Assembly: GCA_905250075.1 (NCBI GenBank)
Contig: CAJNOP010000222.1
Span: 62,001-126,000, forward strand
Reading direction: 5' to 3'
Length of the DNA stretch: 64,000 nucleotides
DNA from: Rotaria sp. Silwood1
Taxonomy: Eukaryota; Rotifera; Eurotatoria; Philodinida; Philodinidae
In this document: one piece after another, positions 1 through 11,143 of the stretch
How positions within the stretch are numbered: position 1 is the stretch's first letter
Layout: the number at the start of each line of letters is the position of its first letter
Translations under genes and position numbers: made by a program
The notes under the pieces: generated by a model
Databases searched by the model: none
Seen by the model: only the letters and a program-made list of their open reading frames with translations
What the model was told of the DNA's origin: nothing

Positions 1-713
1 GGTTGTGGAAATTTTCTGATTATATGTGTTTAGGAAACTGTAGAATTGATAGAAGATTTTGTTTTTGTTATCATTTCGAGAGAAATATTCTTGTTGGTTT
101 GGCCTTATGTATCATTAGTTAAATTTTGCCTATCTATACATAATTTGAAACATTTAAATAAAATTAAATATATCTCTTTCGAAATGTTAATCTCATGTAT
201 AAATTTGAAGGTCTGTTTCATACTTCTCAAATAATCAAAACATCAATATTTGATTGAAGCTTAAAAAATAAAATTTTATTTGAGAATTAGTTCTAAAAAT
301 TCTAATATACATAATTGTAACCGTTTCTCAATCTGTGTACAATTTATTATTAGCTAAAATAAACAATTTTCTTACTCTATAAACGTTTTTTTTTTAATTA
401 GTTCCAAAGCGCATCATCTATCTTTTAAGAATTTCGATGAATATCAACATGTTAACTGCTCCTGCGTTTCTGTCTCGAAAAAAAAAACAAGATACTAAAG
501 TGAAGGCTCTCTTTTAATACAACTAAAAATTATTATATACTATTAATAAATATTTTTCGAGAAGTAGTTTCATTTTTTTGCTATTGCTAAATTTGTAATA
601 ACACACAATTTTCTTTTTCGATGAAAGCAATTTGATATGAACAAGCATTATTATGTAGAAATCATCTCAATATCGATAAATATTTATTTGAAAAATATGG
701 ATGCGATATCTTT
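1..713. other. AT-rich non-coding stretch
   Basis: No coding exon could be supported here. A 62-codon ORF at 46-234 has low-complexity hydrophobic content and no recognisable motif. The missing first exon of the GEN1-like gene was searched for here (XPG N-terminal motifs) and was not found. Confidence 0.4.
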
Positions 714-721
714 ACTTGTAC

Positions 722-1220
722 CAGAGATGTCCATCGCGGCTGAAAATCTGCCGCTGCCGCGCCGCGACGGTGTATAAAAAAATGTTGCCACGACGCTGCC
801 GCACCGCGATGACTTATAAAAGAAACGCTACCGCGCCGCTGCCGCGATGAATTATAAAATAAACGTGCCGCCACCGCGCCACTGCCGCGACGGTTTTCAA
901 AAAAGTGTTTCTAATTTCACTTCTGTGACTATATTTGACCAGAGGTATGGGTACTAGTCCATCAGATTTATTCAATATCAAAGCGTTTCATTTGTAAATC
1001 CTGAAATTCTATTAAATTCATACAGTTTTTCAATGTCCTCCAAAAAAATCCTGTCGCTGCCGCGATGGTTTTTTAAAAAACCTGTCGCTACCGCGCCGCT
1101 GCCGCGATGACTTTTAAAAAAATCTGCCGCTACCGCGCCGCTGCCGCGGTGATTTTTTAAAAAACCTGCCGCTACCGCGCACCCACCGCCATCGCGGCAG
1201 CGCCGCGATGGACATCTCTG
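722..1220. mobile_element. hAT-type MITE with GC-rich internal repeats
   Basis: The element is 499 bp. It is bounded by perfect 19-bp inverted repeats, CAGAGATGTCCATCGCGGC at 722-740 and its complement at 1202-1220. Perfect 8-bp target duplications ACTTGTAC lie at 714-721 and 1221-1228. A CAG-starting TIR with an 8-bp duplication is the hallmark of hAT transposons. Inside there is no transposase. Instead both halves hold reiterated GC-rich blocks (CCGCTACCGCG, CGCTGCCGCGATG) separated by A/T runs, in strong contrast to the AT-rich surroundings. The minus-strand ORFs over this segment (662-874, 978-1307) simply translate the repeat. The complete ends and duplication indicate a fairly recent insertion by a trans-acting hAT transposase (inference). 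Confidence 0.9.
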
Positions 1221-1622
1221 ACTTGTACTATCAAGACAACTTCTCCATATCAAGTCACTTGCTTCAAATTTTGATAAAAATGATATGAAACGTTTACTAA
1301 TGTTCATTTTAGGAAAAAAAAAGTCGGGGTGAAAAGTTTCTTGAATAACTTTTGATAGAAATAAGATAGAGAATGTATGTATAGTGAATTTTTAATCATT
1401 AGATGTGCATCTGAAAAAAAAAAATCTTAGAAAAACCTATAATATAGAATTTGATGTGAATCCTTTTGTTTTTAATGATCATTAGTCACAAAGTGCACTA
1501 AAATTAAAAAATTTAGTCACTCGTTTTTTTTTGAGGATGGACATACACTCAAATATGTTTTTTTCATAGGCAAATTTTATTTAATTATACATTACAAAAG
1601 ATAAATTTTTCTTTTTTTGTAG

Positions 1623-4600
1623 GACATTATTTTTCCGTGTATTAAATATGATTTATTTCAATATTAAACCTATATTTGTTCTTGATTCAACTAAAATAAC
1701 TGATTTAAAATTAGATGTTATTACAAAACGATTAGCATTAAAAAATAAAACAACAGATCAAACTCGTTCAGGTTTTAACGTATTAATTAATGAAGTAAGA
1801 ATAATTTTATTTATTGAATTAAATAATTTATGTTTAATATTATTTAAAACAAAAAAAACTATAGTGTTCAGAATTACTTAATTATCTTGGTTTACCAATC
1901 ATACGAGCAGATGGTGAAGCAGAAAAATTATGTGCACAATTAAATCAAATGAATGTAAAATAACAATTATTTGATCTAATTTTTTTTTTTTTGGTTTTCA
2001 TTACTTAAAATATTTTAGATAGTAGATGTTGTTATTACTAATGATAGTGATTGTTTTGTATATGGTGCTAAGACAATTATTCGAAATTTTGGTATCGATA
2101 TAAAGGTAAATTTTCTCGAAAAAAAAAAAAGAAAAGTACATGATCAATTATTTTGTTTTAGTCAATATCATTTGATATTTATGATCGACATGAAATTGAA
2201 TCAAATTGTCATCTTAATCAACGTTCTCTATTAGCACTTGCATTACTTCTTGGTTCAGATTATGATAGTCAAGGTATTCAAGGTATTGGTCGTGAAAATG
2301 CTTTAAAATTTCTTCAATTAATACCATCAAATATTGATCCTGTTGATTATATACGTACAATATTATTACGTAATAATCCACAAAATAAATATGAACAAAA
2401 AATTTTAAATATATTAAAAGATAATAATAAAAATTTTAAATATTTTGATAAAATTATTAAAGAATATTCATCATTAGAATTAGATAATTTACCTCTTATT
2501 GCATCAATTGCATCAATTAAATGGTTAAAACCAGTACGACTTAAACAACTTCAAATATATATGAAAAAGAAACTTGATTGGATTGAATCTTATACATTTA
2601 TTAAGGTAAATTATTAACCTTTAAGAGCCGAATGTCCCTTTCAAGGGACATTTAAATAATTATAATCAAAGTCTTACAAAAAATGTTGTAGATAAAAACC
2701 AATATTTTTCTGGATTGATATGACTTTTGAGGCCATACCTAGACCAAAATGTAATATTCAGGTGGCTGTCAGGCGTAGCAAAACACCTTTTAGGACGGAT
2801 GAATTTTTTCAATAACACCTTTCTTCCCTAAATTTGTATCTATTCGGAAATGCGACATACAGTGTAGTTTATTTTACGTTACACTCTTAAGCCTATCATC
2901 AAGCTATTCAATGTCAGCGTTCTAGAATCTTTTAATCGTTCTACTGACAGATTGTGCCGTGATCAATAAAAAATTTCTTCGGTGAGACATTCAGCTTCAT
3001 GGAAGAATCAAAACAATGTATTTCTAACATAAAACTTGGCTCATTCATTGCCCTAGTAGTGTTTAGGAAGTTTCAAAATTTTCAAGAACGACTGTTGTTT
3101 CTTTCGCAAAATACAGAATGTTGAAGTTTTTAGCAAAATTTAGCTGGTTTTTAAATTTTGAATATCTCAGCAAGAAAGCATCCATTCTAAATGAAAATTT
3201 CGGAGCATATTAAGTATTATCAAAACTATCTAAATGCAAAGTTTCAGATCGAAATTTCTATTTTTTCGAATTTTTACAGGGATGGATATTCCTGCCAAAG
3301 GAGGTTGCGTAGGTCCAGAATAAGAAGAAGGTAATTATTTTTAACTATAGTACGAGTATACTAAGGGTCCATAATCTCTGTTTTTTTTTAATTAGATTCT
3401 CATATTTATAAGCGGAAGCCACTTCGGCTCTTAAGAGTTAACTATTTTCTTGTTTCGTTATACTCAAATTAAGATTTTTTTACAAACCTTTGCTTTCTTT
3501 AGCAAAACAAGCATAGGAATGTCTAAAGTAGCTCAAATTCAATTAGTCAGCTTCATACAAATGTTTATTTTACTTCACTAGGAAAAATAGGGTGTTTAAT
3601 AGCTTTAACTCATATACCAGAAATCATTATTGAAGATATATAATCTACTTGGTTGATGAGAAAAGTCGTGCAAGTGATTATATGTTTTGAATTCAAGACT
3701 ATGTGTATCCTTATAATGTATTGTGAAAAATTAAAGAACTTCCCTCATGACCTATCGTTGAAATAAAATAAAAACAGATAGTAGAATTCATCAGATGTAA
3801 TATCTTACGAAGAGATTATTGAAATGATACATGAGTTCAAACAACGAATATTAATTCGAGTAGTTTCTTCATTAAATTTTATCAATGAAAATAATTAAAC
3901 TTTTCATATTATTTTATAATTGTTCAATTCAACATATAAGTTATTAATTAATATTTTATTTTAAAGGTCTTTCCATTATTAACTCGTTTTCAAATTCTTT
4001 ATCGTCTTAATATGCTTGAACTTGATGTTAATGATATACTTTCATTATCTGATACAACTATATATCAACCTATTTCTATAAAAAAAATTCGTATTCGACA
4101 ATCAAAACAATATTATGAAGTCGAATGGAAACAAAATGATTTATCATCAATAAAAACAGTTGAAAATCAAATGGCTAATTTATCACTTATGATATTAGAT
4201 AATAATAATGATGATGATGATGACGATGAAGAAAAATTAATTACTATTGAACCAGCTGATCTATTTCGTCATGCTTATCCTGATATAGTCAATACATTTG
4301 AAGCACCTGTATCAAAATCAAAAAAACCAAAGAAAACAACAACAACAACAACAGTTATGAATGATAATAAATTAACACAAAAGAAAAAAAAAGTAAAACA
4401 AACATCAACAACAGTTGCTGCATCAACATCAATGTCATTAGATCTATTAAGTATGATTCAAAATGAAACATGTGAAATTCCAATAACAAAAACAATATCA
4501 AAAAAAAAACATTCAAAATTTAATCATCGACCAACAATGGCTGCATTATCAACATCAATGAATATTGATATTCTTAGTGTATTACAAAAATCAATTGGCA

Positions 4601-4983
4601 ATATAAATTCATTGAAAAAATCAAAATCAAGACCAATTAAACATCATACTCAATCAGATATGGTTATTCACAGTAAGAAAATTTTGATATTTGTTTTTTT
4701 TTTTTTTCTTTTGTTTTGTTTTTTTCTTATAGCTCAAAAACCTGTTACTCTATTAAATACATCATTGTCACTTGATGTATTAGATATTCTTCTACGTGAA
4801 AATGATGAATGTGAAATAACCGATGTATTTATCAATAAACCGATAAAACAGAAACATCAAAACTATGATAATATAATTCAATTATCATTATCCGATAATA
4901 CTGATGATGATGATAATAATAATCATAAAGATGTTTTGCCTCTTCCACTTTGGGATCGAATTCGACAACGAACAATTGTTTAA
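1623..4983 (+). CDS. GEN1: GEN1-like Holliday-junction resolvase (XPG family), 5' end missing
   Basis: Structure-selective 5' flap/Holliday-junction endonuclease of the Rad2/XPG family, acting in nuclear recombination repair. Exons joined by canonical GT/AG sites: 1623-1794, 1865-1954, 2019-2105, 2162-2605, 3967-4672, 4733-4983. XPG-N tail: TLFFRVLNM and LKLDVITKR. XPG-I acidic residues: ADGEAEKLCAQLN and TNDSDCFVYGA. Helix-hairpin region: LLGSDYDSQGIQGIGRENA. A chromodomain-like segment, KIRIRQSKQYYEVEWKQ, follows, as in animal GEN1. The tail is acidic/lysine-rich with three copies of a TSxSLDxLxxL motif. The 60-nt intron at 4673-4732 is in frame and reads as a false membrane segment if unspliced. 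The first exon carrying the N-terminal catalytic Asp was not found; it may lie upstream of the window or be lost. Every exon shown is open and in phase. The 3967 exon follows a 1.36 kb intron enlarged by a MITE. Confidence 0.88.
2618..3437. mobile_element. piggyBac-type MITE in GEN1 intron
   Basis: An 820-bp segment flanked by TTAA on both sides (2614-2617 and 3438-3441). Its 15-bp inverted ends are CCTTTAAGAGCCGAA at 2618-2632 and the complement of CTCTTAAGAGCCGAA at 3423-3437, with two mismatches. TTAA duplication and C-rich TIR starts are typical of piggyBac elements. Just inside the left end is a 10-bp perfect hairpin (AATGTCCCTT, 2-nt loop) at 2631-2652. No transposase ORF is present, so the element is non-autonomous. 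It accounts for the unusual 1361-nt length of this intron, where neighbouring introns are 56-70 nt. Confidence 0.8.
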
Positions 4984-5482
4984 TCGATTTGATATTCGTT
5001 TCAATGTACTTTTGCTGTTTATAATTATAGATCCAATGGATCATTTTCTTCCTCTCTCTTAATGTCAGATTCTTTTTCTTTCTTCTCTTTCTTTTTTATC
5101 GAATGATAATAATGATCGTGCGTATTATAATACATATTCCCATTAAAATCAGATATGTAAATAGATTTTTGGATATAAATAAATAAAATTATTGAAGAAT
5201 AAAAATTTTTATGAAAATAAATCAAACGATTAAAATTAATATCATTACAATTCTATGTAATGTCCTAGTTTTGAAAATTTAGTAGAAAATCACTTTGTGT
5301 TTATCATCAATTATACATATCAAATCTACCTTCATAAAATTTTGAGATTAACTGTGAATAATATATTTTTTGAATGAAAATAATATAGTTAATGATGAAG
5401 ATTTGTGCAAGTTAAATCCTAAATTGTAATAAAGATGTAGAATTTCAAGATAGATATCGTATTAGTATCTATTAATTATTAT

Positions 5483-5733
5483 CAAGGGGGAAAAAGCGGA
5501 TCCTCGGATCTTTGGATCCTCTGGATCCTTTTGGATCCTCTTGGATCCGCCGGATCCTTTTGGATCCCNNNNNNNNNNGATCCGCCGGATCCTTTTGGAT
5601 CCCAGTTTGGATCCTTTTGGATCCTTTGAGATCCTAGGATCCAAAAGGATCTCAAAGAATCCAAGAGGATCCAAAAGGATCCAAAAGGATCCAGAGGATC
5701 CAAAGGATCCGAGGATCCGCTTTTTCCCCCTTG
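5483..5733. mobile_element. Foldback MITE built of GGATCC hexamers
   Basis: Inverted ends CAAGGGGGAAAAAGCGGATC and complement, with 8-bp duplications ATTATTAT at 5475-5482 and 5734-5741. The arms are inverted over at least 50 bp. They consist almost entirely of GGATCC or GGATCCTTTT/GGATCCGC units, which are themselves palindromic. An assembly gap of ten N (5569-5578) sits in the left half, so true length and repeat number are unknown. The CAAGGGGGAAA end is shared with the element at 58959-59260, suggesting one hAT-like family. Short ORFs on both strands across this region are translations of the hexamer and are not genes. Confidence 0.88.
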
Positions 5734-6237
5734 ATTATTATCGATTGATTGAGAATAATTAATATATATTTATTTTCCAACTGATTCTTCATAATTGTTA
5801 TGACTTTATCGAAGTTTATTGATTCAATTATTTTTGCACAATATGACTTTATTCTCACAAAGAATTTTAAGATAACTTCAGTAAGAACTGTATTATTTTA
5901 TTAACGAAATAATTTTATAAAAATCGACATATCAGGATGTAGGCATAGTGTTGGTAAAGATTAGAAAGATCTTTAGACCTATATTCATCTACACCTTCAA
6001 AAAGAATCTATTTCTGAAAAAAATCGCTCTTTTTCTTATAATACTTGACTGATTGTTTTTTCAATCGAAGAATCAGAATCTAAAATTGACTTCTCAAAGA
6101 CTTTAAGTTGAATTTTTTCAGTCATAGATCTTCTATCTAATATAATAACGTTAAATAAAACTTGTCTAAATTGTAGAAAAGTTACTACTCGTGTTCGAAA
6201 AAGCTCATCTTGAAAATCTCGAGCAGGGTGTCGATAT

Positions 6238-6314
6238 GGGTGTGAGCGTGTGTCTCTGTCTGACTCTCGGTCCGTGTTTGAGTGTGAATGAAGCGAACAC
6301 TCAAACTCACACCC
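6238..6314. repeat. Telomere-like inverted island 1
   Basis: Starts GGGTGTGAG and ends CTCACACCC, exact complements, around a degenerate TG/CT-rich spacer. G-rich arm first, C-rich arm second. Confidence 0.6.
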
Positions 6315-8180
6315 TACCCTTATATTGACTAGTTGCAACGATACTCGTATGAATCCTCTATTTGATTCGAAGGTAAAAAATTTTTTTAACAGTGACTCAT
6401 ATCTTTCATTTTGAAACAAGTAAATATTTGACGAACATCACGATGAAAATTTGATGAAGTTGTGTTCTTTTCTTTCTCAAACTATCATGCGCTTTTTTTG
6501 TCAATACGTGTTATCCTTTTTCTATTTTTTTGAGATACGCCATACAATAAAAGTAAGAGTGCGCATTACAACACTACTTCTATGTTTTCAAAGTAAGAAA
6601 TTTAATAGATATTTACGGATGAAATCGAAAGAATTTTTTGTTTTAACAAGATTATTTTTAAGCAAGTCTAGGAGATACTTCTTTTACAGAAACGATTGAC
6701 TAGGGTATCCTTTCTTGATTTACCATATTATTAAAATGATATCCTCTCATTTGCGAACATACAGTCGAAAATGCAAACTTTATTAAATTAAATTTCACTT
6801 CATGTTCAAATTCATTTGAATTTTTCAGATTAAAAGCGATTGAAAGTGTCAAATTTTCGATTTTTAATTCGTTAAAACTCATTTCTTGAAAAGAACTCCG
6901 AAAATTAAAATCGTTTGCTTTTATTATTTAATATTTTTTACTGAAATGAATTTTAACAGCTGTTTTGATTGAAAAATTATAATTTGTAGAATTCGCTCTT
7001 GTTTGCTATGTAATTTCTATATTTTGGTTTAGAAAGATGTAGAGTTTGCTTGATATATGCTTGCAGGGTTTCAATATATTCAGCTCTTACTAGTAGAATA
7101 CGCTAAACTACGTAGTGCTCTTCTTCTTCTATATTAAGTCTCATATTTAGAGTTCATTAGACCTAATTACCAATATGAATGTCATAAGTCTGTTTTTGTA
7201 TTGAAACTATATTTAGTTTCTATAATAGCATCAGATCCACAGTCTATGGAAAAGAAACTAATTAGAACCTAAAAATATAATTTTTCAACAATGAAAACTG
7301 TGGAAAAAATGTAAACGGGACAAGAGTTAGGTGTTGGTACCCGAGTTCTCTTCAAACAAGTGTCCACTGATATTACACTTTGAATGGATATTGAATCATG
7401 TTTGTAGAACATGAGAGAAACAATTCAAAATCTTCCTTCGATCTTCATCAAAACTTTCATTATTTTTTACCCCTTGCTTGAGTTGTATTGGAGTTCATTT
7501 TTCAATATGTGAATTAAGTGAATCACCTTCCTACAAAGCGTTCCTGATTAAGATAAAGATTCATAGCACTTAAACTAAATCGATGATCTTGCTACGTTCC
7601 AAAAAAAGATCTTATAAAAAAATCTCACGCGATCAACCTATTTCACTGATCTAGTTTAAAATGCTACAAAATTTCATTGGTGCTTTTTAAAACAATTTAT
7701 TCGACACTACAGCTCATTTATAAAATTCTTCTTTTTGGTGAAGCAGCAAAATTCATTCTTAATGCAGAGCTGATAAAGCTTTCTTAGTCAAATCGCTTGA
7801 AATGTGAAATTAATTTTGTTTTCCTGCAGTGTTTTTATACTAATCTTCCAAAATGACAAGTGACACTTTCAGATCGTATTCATTTAGCTACAAACATACT
7901 ACACGCGACACTTCTAAATCTTTTCTACATTCAATTGGATATATGCTAGATATTCTAGCGAACTCTACATCTTCCTAAACTTTATGTGATTCAAACTTGA
8001 AAGCAAGAATTGTTAAATATGAGTATTTATCAATTAAAACTTGAAAGTTAAATTAATCAAGTTTTTGTAGTTTTGGAAAAACAAATAGTTTAATTTCTTA
8101 ACTTTCATGTTGACTGAAGTTTAAAGTTTTAATAATATTTTAAAATTTTATTTGACTTATTATCGCAAATGAGAAGTAAC

Positions 8181-8366
8181 CCAACGAAGGCACTAGACTG
8201 TCTTGAAGTGGGTATACTAAAACAGTCACTGTGTTTTGAGAGCTAATAGAATAATGTCATTTAAACAGGTAAGAAGATTCATTAAGTGAATTCGGATAAG
8301 AAAAAGTCGACTCTGTTGCTAACGCTATCTCTATGTGCATACATATGTGTGTATTATTCGAGCAAC
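8181..8366. repeat. Dispersed inverted duplicate, copy 1
   Basis: About 185 bp that recurs in reverse complement at 19002-19185 with roughly 85-90% identity by eye, including the shared segments AAAACAGTCACTGTGTTTTG and AAAAAGTCGACTCTGTTGCT. Both copies contain ATG TCA TTN AAA CAG followed by a splice-donor-like GTAAG, so the repeat could be a duplicated promoter plus first exon or part of a mobile element. No terminal repeats were found. Confidence 0.75.
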
Positions 8367-9590
8367 CACTACTTTACTATGTCTTGATAAAATTTACACT
8401 TTTTTATTACCAAAATGATCAACACGACACCAAAGACTTTACAAACCTTACATGTTTTATCGAATTTGGAGACTTTTATATAAATCATTGGATGATTCTG
8501 GTAGAATAACTCAATGATATTCTTATCGGAGTTCAAACAATTCCTTTTTGACTTATGTTGTAATTCGGATGCAGAATGTGTGGCTAGTTATGCAGAGTGA
8601 TTCCTATAAATGAATGATCTACGATGATTAAGGTGTAGGTGAAGAATAAATTCACATTCATATCCTGATCGATATTAGACTCGATGCTCTGTATTTTTTA
8701 TTTTGTGAGAAGAAATAGAATGAAAGAAAAATGTTACATCGAAAGATTCGAACTTATCATCAGGTTTTCGTTATCCTATGACAAATAAACACCTCAAATG
8801 TCGACGATGAGGATCTCACATAGATGTTTCTCAACAAACTCATCATAATATTTAATAAAATTTGCCTTCGATTGGAAAACAAGTATAACAAGAAATTTCA
8901 GATTATGCTATGTCGAGCAAATTACATCGACATTTGCTATTTCATAGAAAATGTTTTTCTTTTCTTGTGCACGACAACTTTTCTTGTAAACTTCTTTATT
9001 TAAGTTTGCATATAGAAGATCATTTTGAATTACAATACGTTTCTGTTTTTTGCAACTTTATTGTTTTTCTTTTCACTTTAATACATTAAAATTCCATTGT
9101 AGTCAAGCTAATTTTCCGTAATTTCATTTAAATGATACTTGACCAAAATTAGCATACTTTTGTATGAGGAAATATATCTTTTATGAATTTGTTTGTCATT
9201 CTTTTTTTCGTCAACAATAATCGATATAAAAAATGAACTTTATTCGGTAAATAATGTTTTGGTGTCAATTAGAAATTGGTCGATATGATCATCATAAGTT
9301 TTATTAGGATGATGCTCGGTAAGATGAAAAAGCATTTATAATATCATATTCAAAAATGATGTTCATCACTTGAGGTAAATAAATATGACATTAACTTTCG
9401 TTTGATCTGTAAATTAATCAACACAAGAAATAATTTGATTGATAGAAGATATATTAAATATAAATTTATTTATTGATTTTATATCAATAATAATATTCTT
9501 GTTTGAATCCTTACCGTCAATAAATGTTTTATTGTAATCGACCAAAACACACAAGTCGAGTTTTTCTCGATTCAACATTTGATGTAAAAG

Positions 9591-9694
9591 TTGTGTGGGT
9601 ATGGACGTGGATCTAAATGTGGGCATTCGTGTGAGTGTGCGGAGTTCGTGTTGTTGTCTTATTCGGCAATCACATCCACATCCACATCCACACA
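9591..9694. repeat. Telomere-like inverted island 2
   Basis: Begins TTGTGTGGGTATGGACGTGG and ends in four (A)TCCACA units closing with CCACACAA, the complement of the start. The spacer contains GTTGTTGTCTTATTCGG, resembling the spacer of the island at 34061. Confidence 0.65.
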
Positions 9695-10072
9695 ATCGCG
9701 CTCATCCTACTATGTCTTTTACAGTATGCGACCCTAGAGAGCTTTGTGCATGCTCTATGTCACGGCTCGATAGTGCTAGTGAGTTGCCTACCTTTCTGCC
9801 ATACACTCGGCTGCTGTGCAGCATTATCTATTCAATGTAATAGAATCAGCGAAACTAAAAACCGTTGTGCCCTTCGATCAACCATGCATGTGACGCTAGA
9901 TAGCTTTGTTTACTTTTTTCAATCATATATGGTGGCATCAGATAGGTCGGATAAACAATGTTTAGACACTACGAAGTTTAGAGAGATAAAATACTTGAAA
10001 AAAAAAGGGAAAAGTAGTAGATCCATAATCAATCAAGGCTTTTGCAAGTTGCAATCCAACCTAGCAAAGACC

Positions 10073-11143
10073 TCATGGAGTCTTTTTGCACGACGAATAA
10101 ATTGTTTGGTTGTTTGCCAGTGGTCTAATATTTTTTTTCTTGGTGTGATACTTACGAAAATATTTACGATAAATTGAGAGTTCTCGAGATCCTGCTACAG
10201 CTGTGTTGATCTTTGTCGATAAATGATTGAAATGGAAGATATCGAGCAAGGCACATGACGGTTCGATGATTTTGTTCAAAGAGCATTCATAAGTGAGTAG
10301 CTTGCACCAAATATAATCTAGTCCCCATCCAAATCTCGAAAGAATGCTCAAATGATGCCACAAGCATTGCCATGCTGATGAACTTCCGACGACCATAGGA
10401 CCGATCTCTACAAAATCTGTCCATCGACCGATCTTGTTAACGAAAAATCGGTCTACAGATGTAATCGAATGCGAAGAAATGCCATGTAATAGACCTGGAG
10501 ACGATAAACTAATATTCAACTGTGTAATAACGCATTCATAATGCAACGGATCAAATAATAACTCTACATCATCGTCGAGAATCCAAACATAGTTGTATGC
10601 TTTTAGAATAGGTGGTGTTAGGAAGCGTTTAAAATACCAAAACTTTTTCTGAGCATTCACATGTATCCAAATCACTCGTTCATGGTTGAGAAAAGATGAC
10701 CAACTGGAATTATCATGTACCATGATGACAACAGTGAAGTGGTCTTCAGGAAATACTTTTAATATGTTTTTCGCTAGCCATTTATCGCGTGAAGTCTCTC
10801 GCCAGAATGACACTACTAAGCTTTTGTTTGTTGTGTAACAGCGATTTCGATTTTCTTCATTGCAGGCAGTATGTGTTTCCAATGAAATGCTCATATTTAC
10901 AAATTGATGAATATTCACTATTTCATTTTTGGTTATAATATCTATCGTATTAGATAGAAATCTTAAGTAGAGATTATCGCTGATATTAGGTATGAAGTAA
11001 GTCACACCTATAAATACAGTAACCGCAATAATGCTTATTACCAGCACCAATCTATTGTTCAACACTAACAGTGATTTTATCGTTGTTTGAGAATTGATGA
11101 TATGCATTCTAATCTTTGTTAACTTAAGATTTTTTCCACGCAA
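10073..11143 (-). CDS. DUF707 family glycosyltransferase-like type II membrane protein
   Basis: A 356-residue protein with a short basic N-terminus, one membrane anchor (about residues 24-52, LVLVISIIAVTVFIGVTYF), then a lumenal domain. The domain matches the DUF707 layout: WFKRF-like KKFWYFKRFLTPPIL, then the acidic motif YNYVWILDDDVE, then WTDFVEIGPMVVGSSSAW and GWGLDYIWCKL with a terminal FHFNHL. The DDD resembles the metal-binding motif of GT-A fold glycosyltransferases, so a Golgi transferase role is plausible; the substrate is unknown. DUF707 is best known from plants and is patchy in animals. A near-perfect donor (GTAAGTATC) lies inside the last 30 codons near 10157, so the true C-terminus may differ through splicing. 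The start at 11143 puts the anchor in the usual position. No neighbour has a related function. Confidence 0.72.
   Translation of the reverse strand: MRGKNLKLTKIRMHIINSQTTIKSLLVLNNRLVLVISIIAVTVFIGVTYFIPNISDNLYLRFLSNTIDIITKNEIVNIHQFVNMSISLETHTACNEENRNRCYTTNKSLVVSFWRETSRDKWLAKNILKVFPEDHFTVVIMVHDNSSWSSFLNHERVIWIHVNAQKKFWYFKRFLTPPILKAYNYVWILDDDVELLFDPLHYECVITQLNISLSSPGLLHGISSHSITSVDRFFVNKIGRWTDFVEIGPMVVGSSSAWQCLWHHLSILSRFGWGLDYIWCKLLTYECSLNKIIEPSCALLDIFHFNHLSTKINTAVAGSRELSIYRKYFRKYHTKKKNIRPLANNQTIYSSCKKTP

Larger units (their letters stand above)
5742..10072. other. Non-coding stretch with two small repeat islands
   Basis: No gene with recognisable motif is seen across about 4.3 kb. It contains a telomere-like inverted island at 6238-6314, one copy of an inverted duplicated segment at 8181-8366 and a second telomere-like island at 9591-9694. 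Short ORFs here are of random character. Confidence 0.4.

Noticed and set aside
978..1307. 109-codon minus-strand ORF (and 662-874)
   Set aside because: It translates the GC-rich internal repeats of the hAT MITE at 722-1220; no protein family.
4673..4732. Phe-rich hydrophobic segment within the GEN1 frame
   Set aside because: It is a 60-nt GT-AG intron whose length is a multiple of three, so it reads through; not a membrane helix.
5462..5762. Four overlapping ORFs rich in Asp/Pro/Gly or Lys/Arg
   Set aside because: They are translations of GGATCC repeats and span an N gap.
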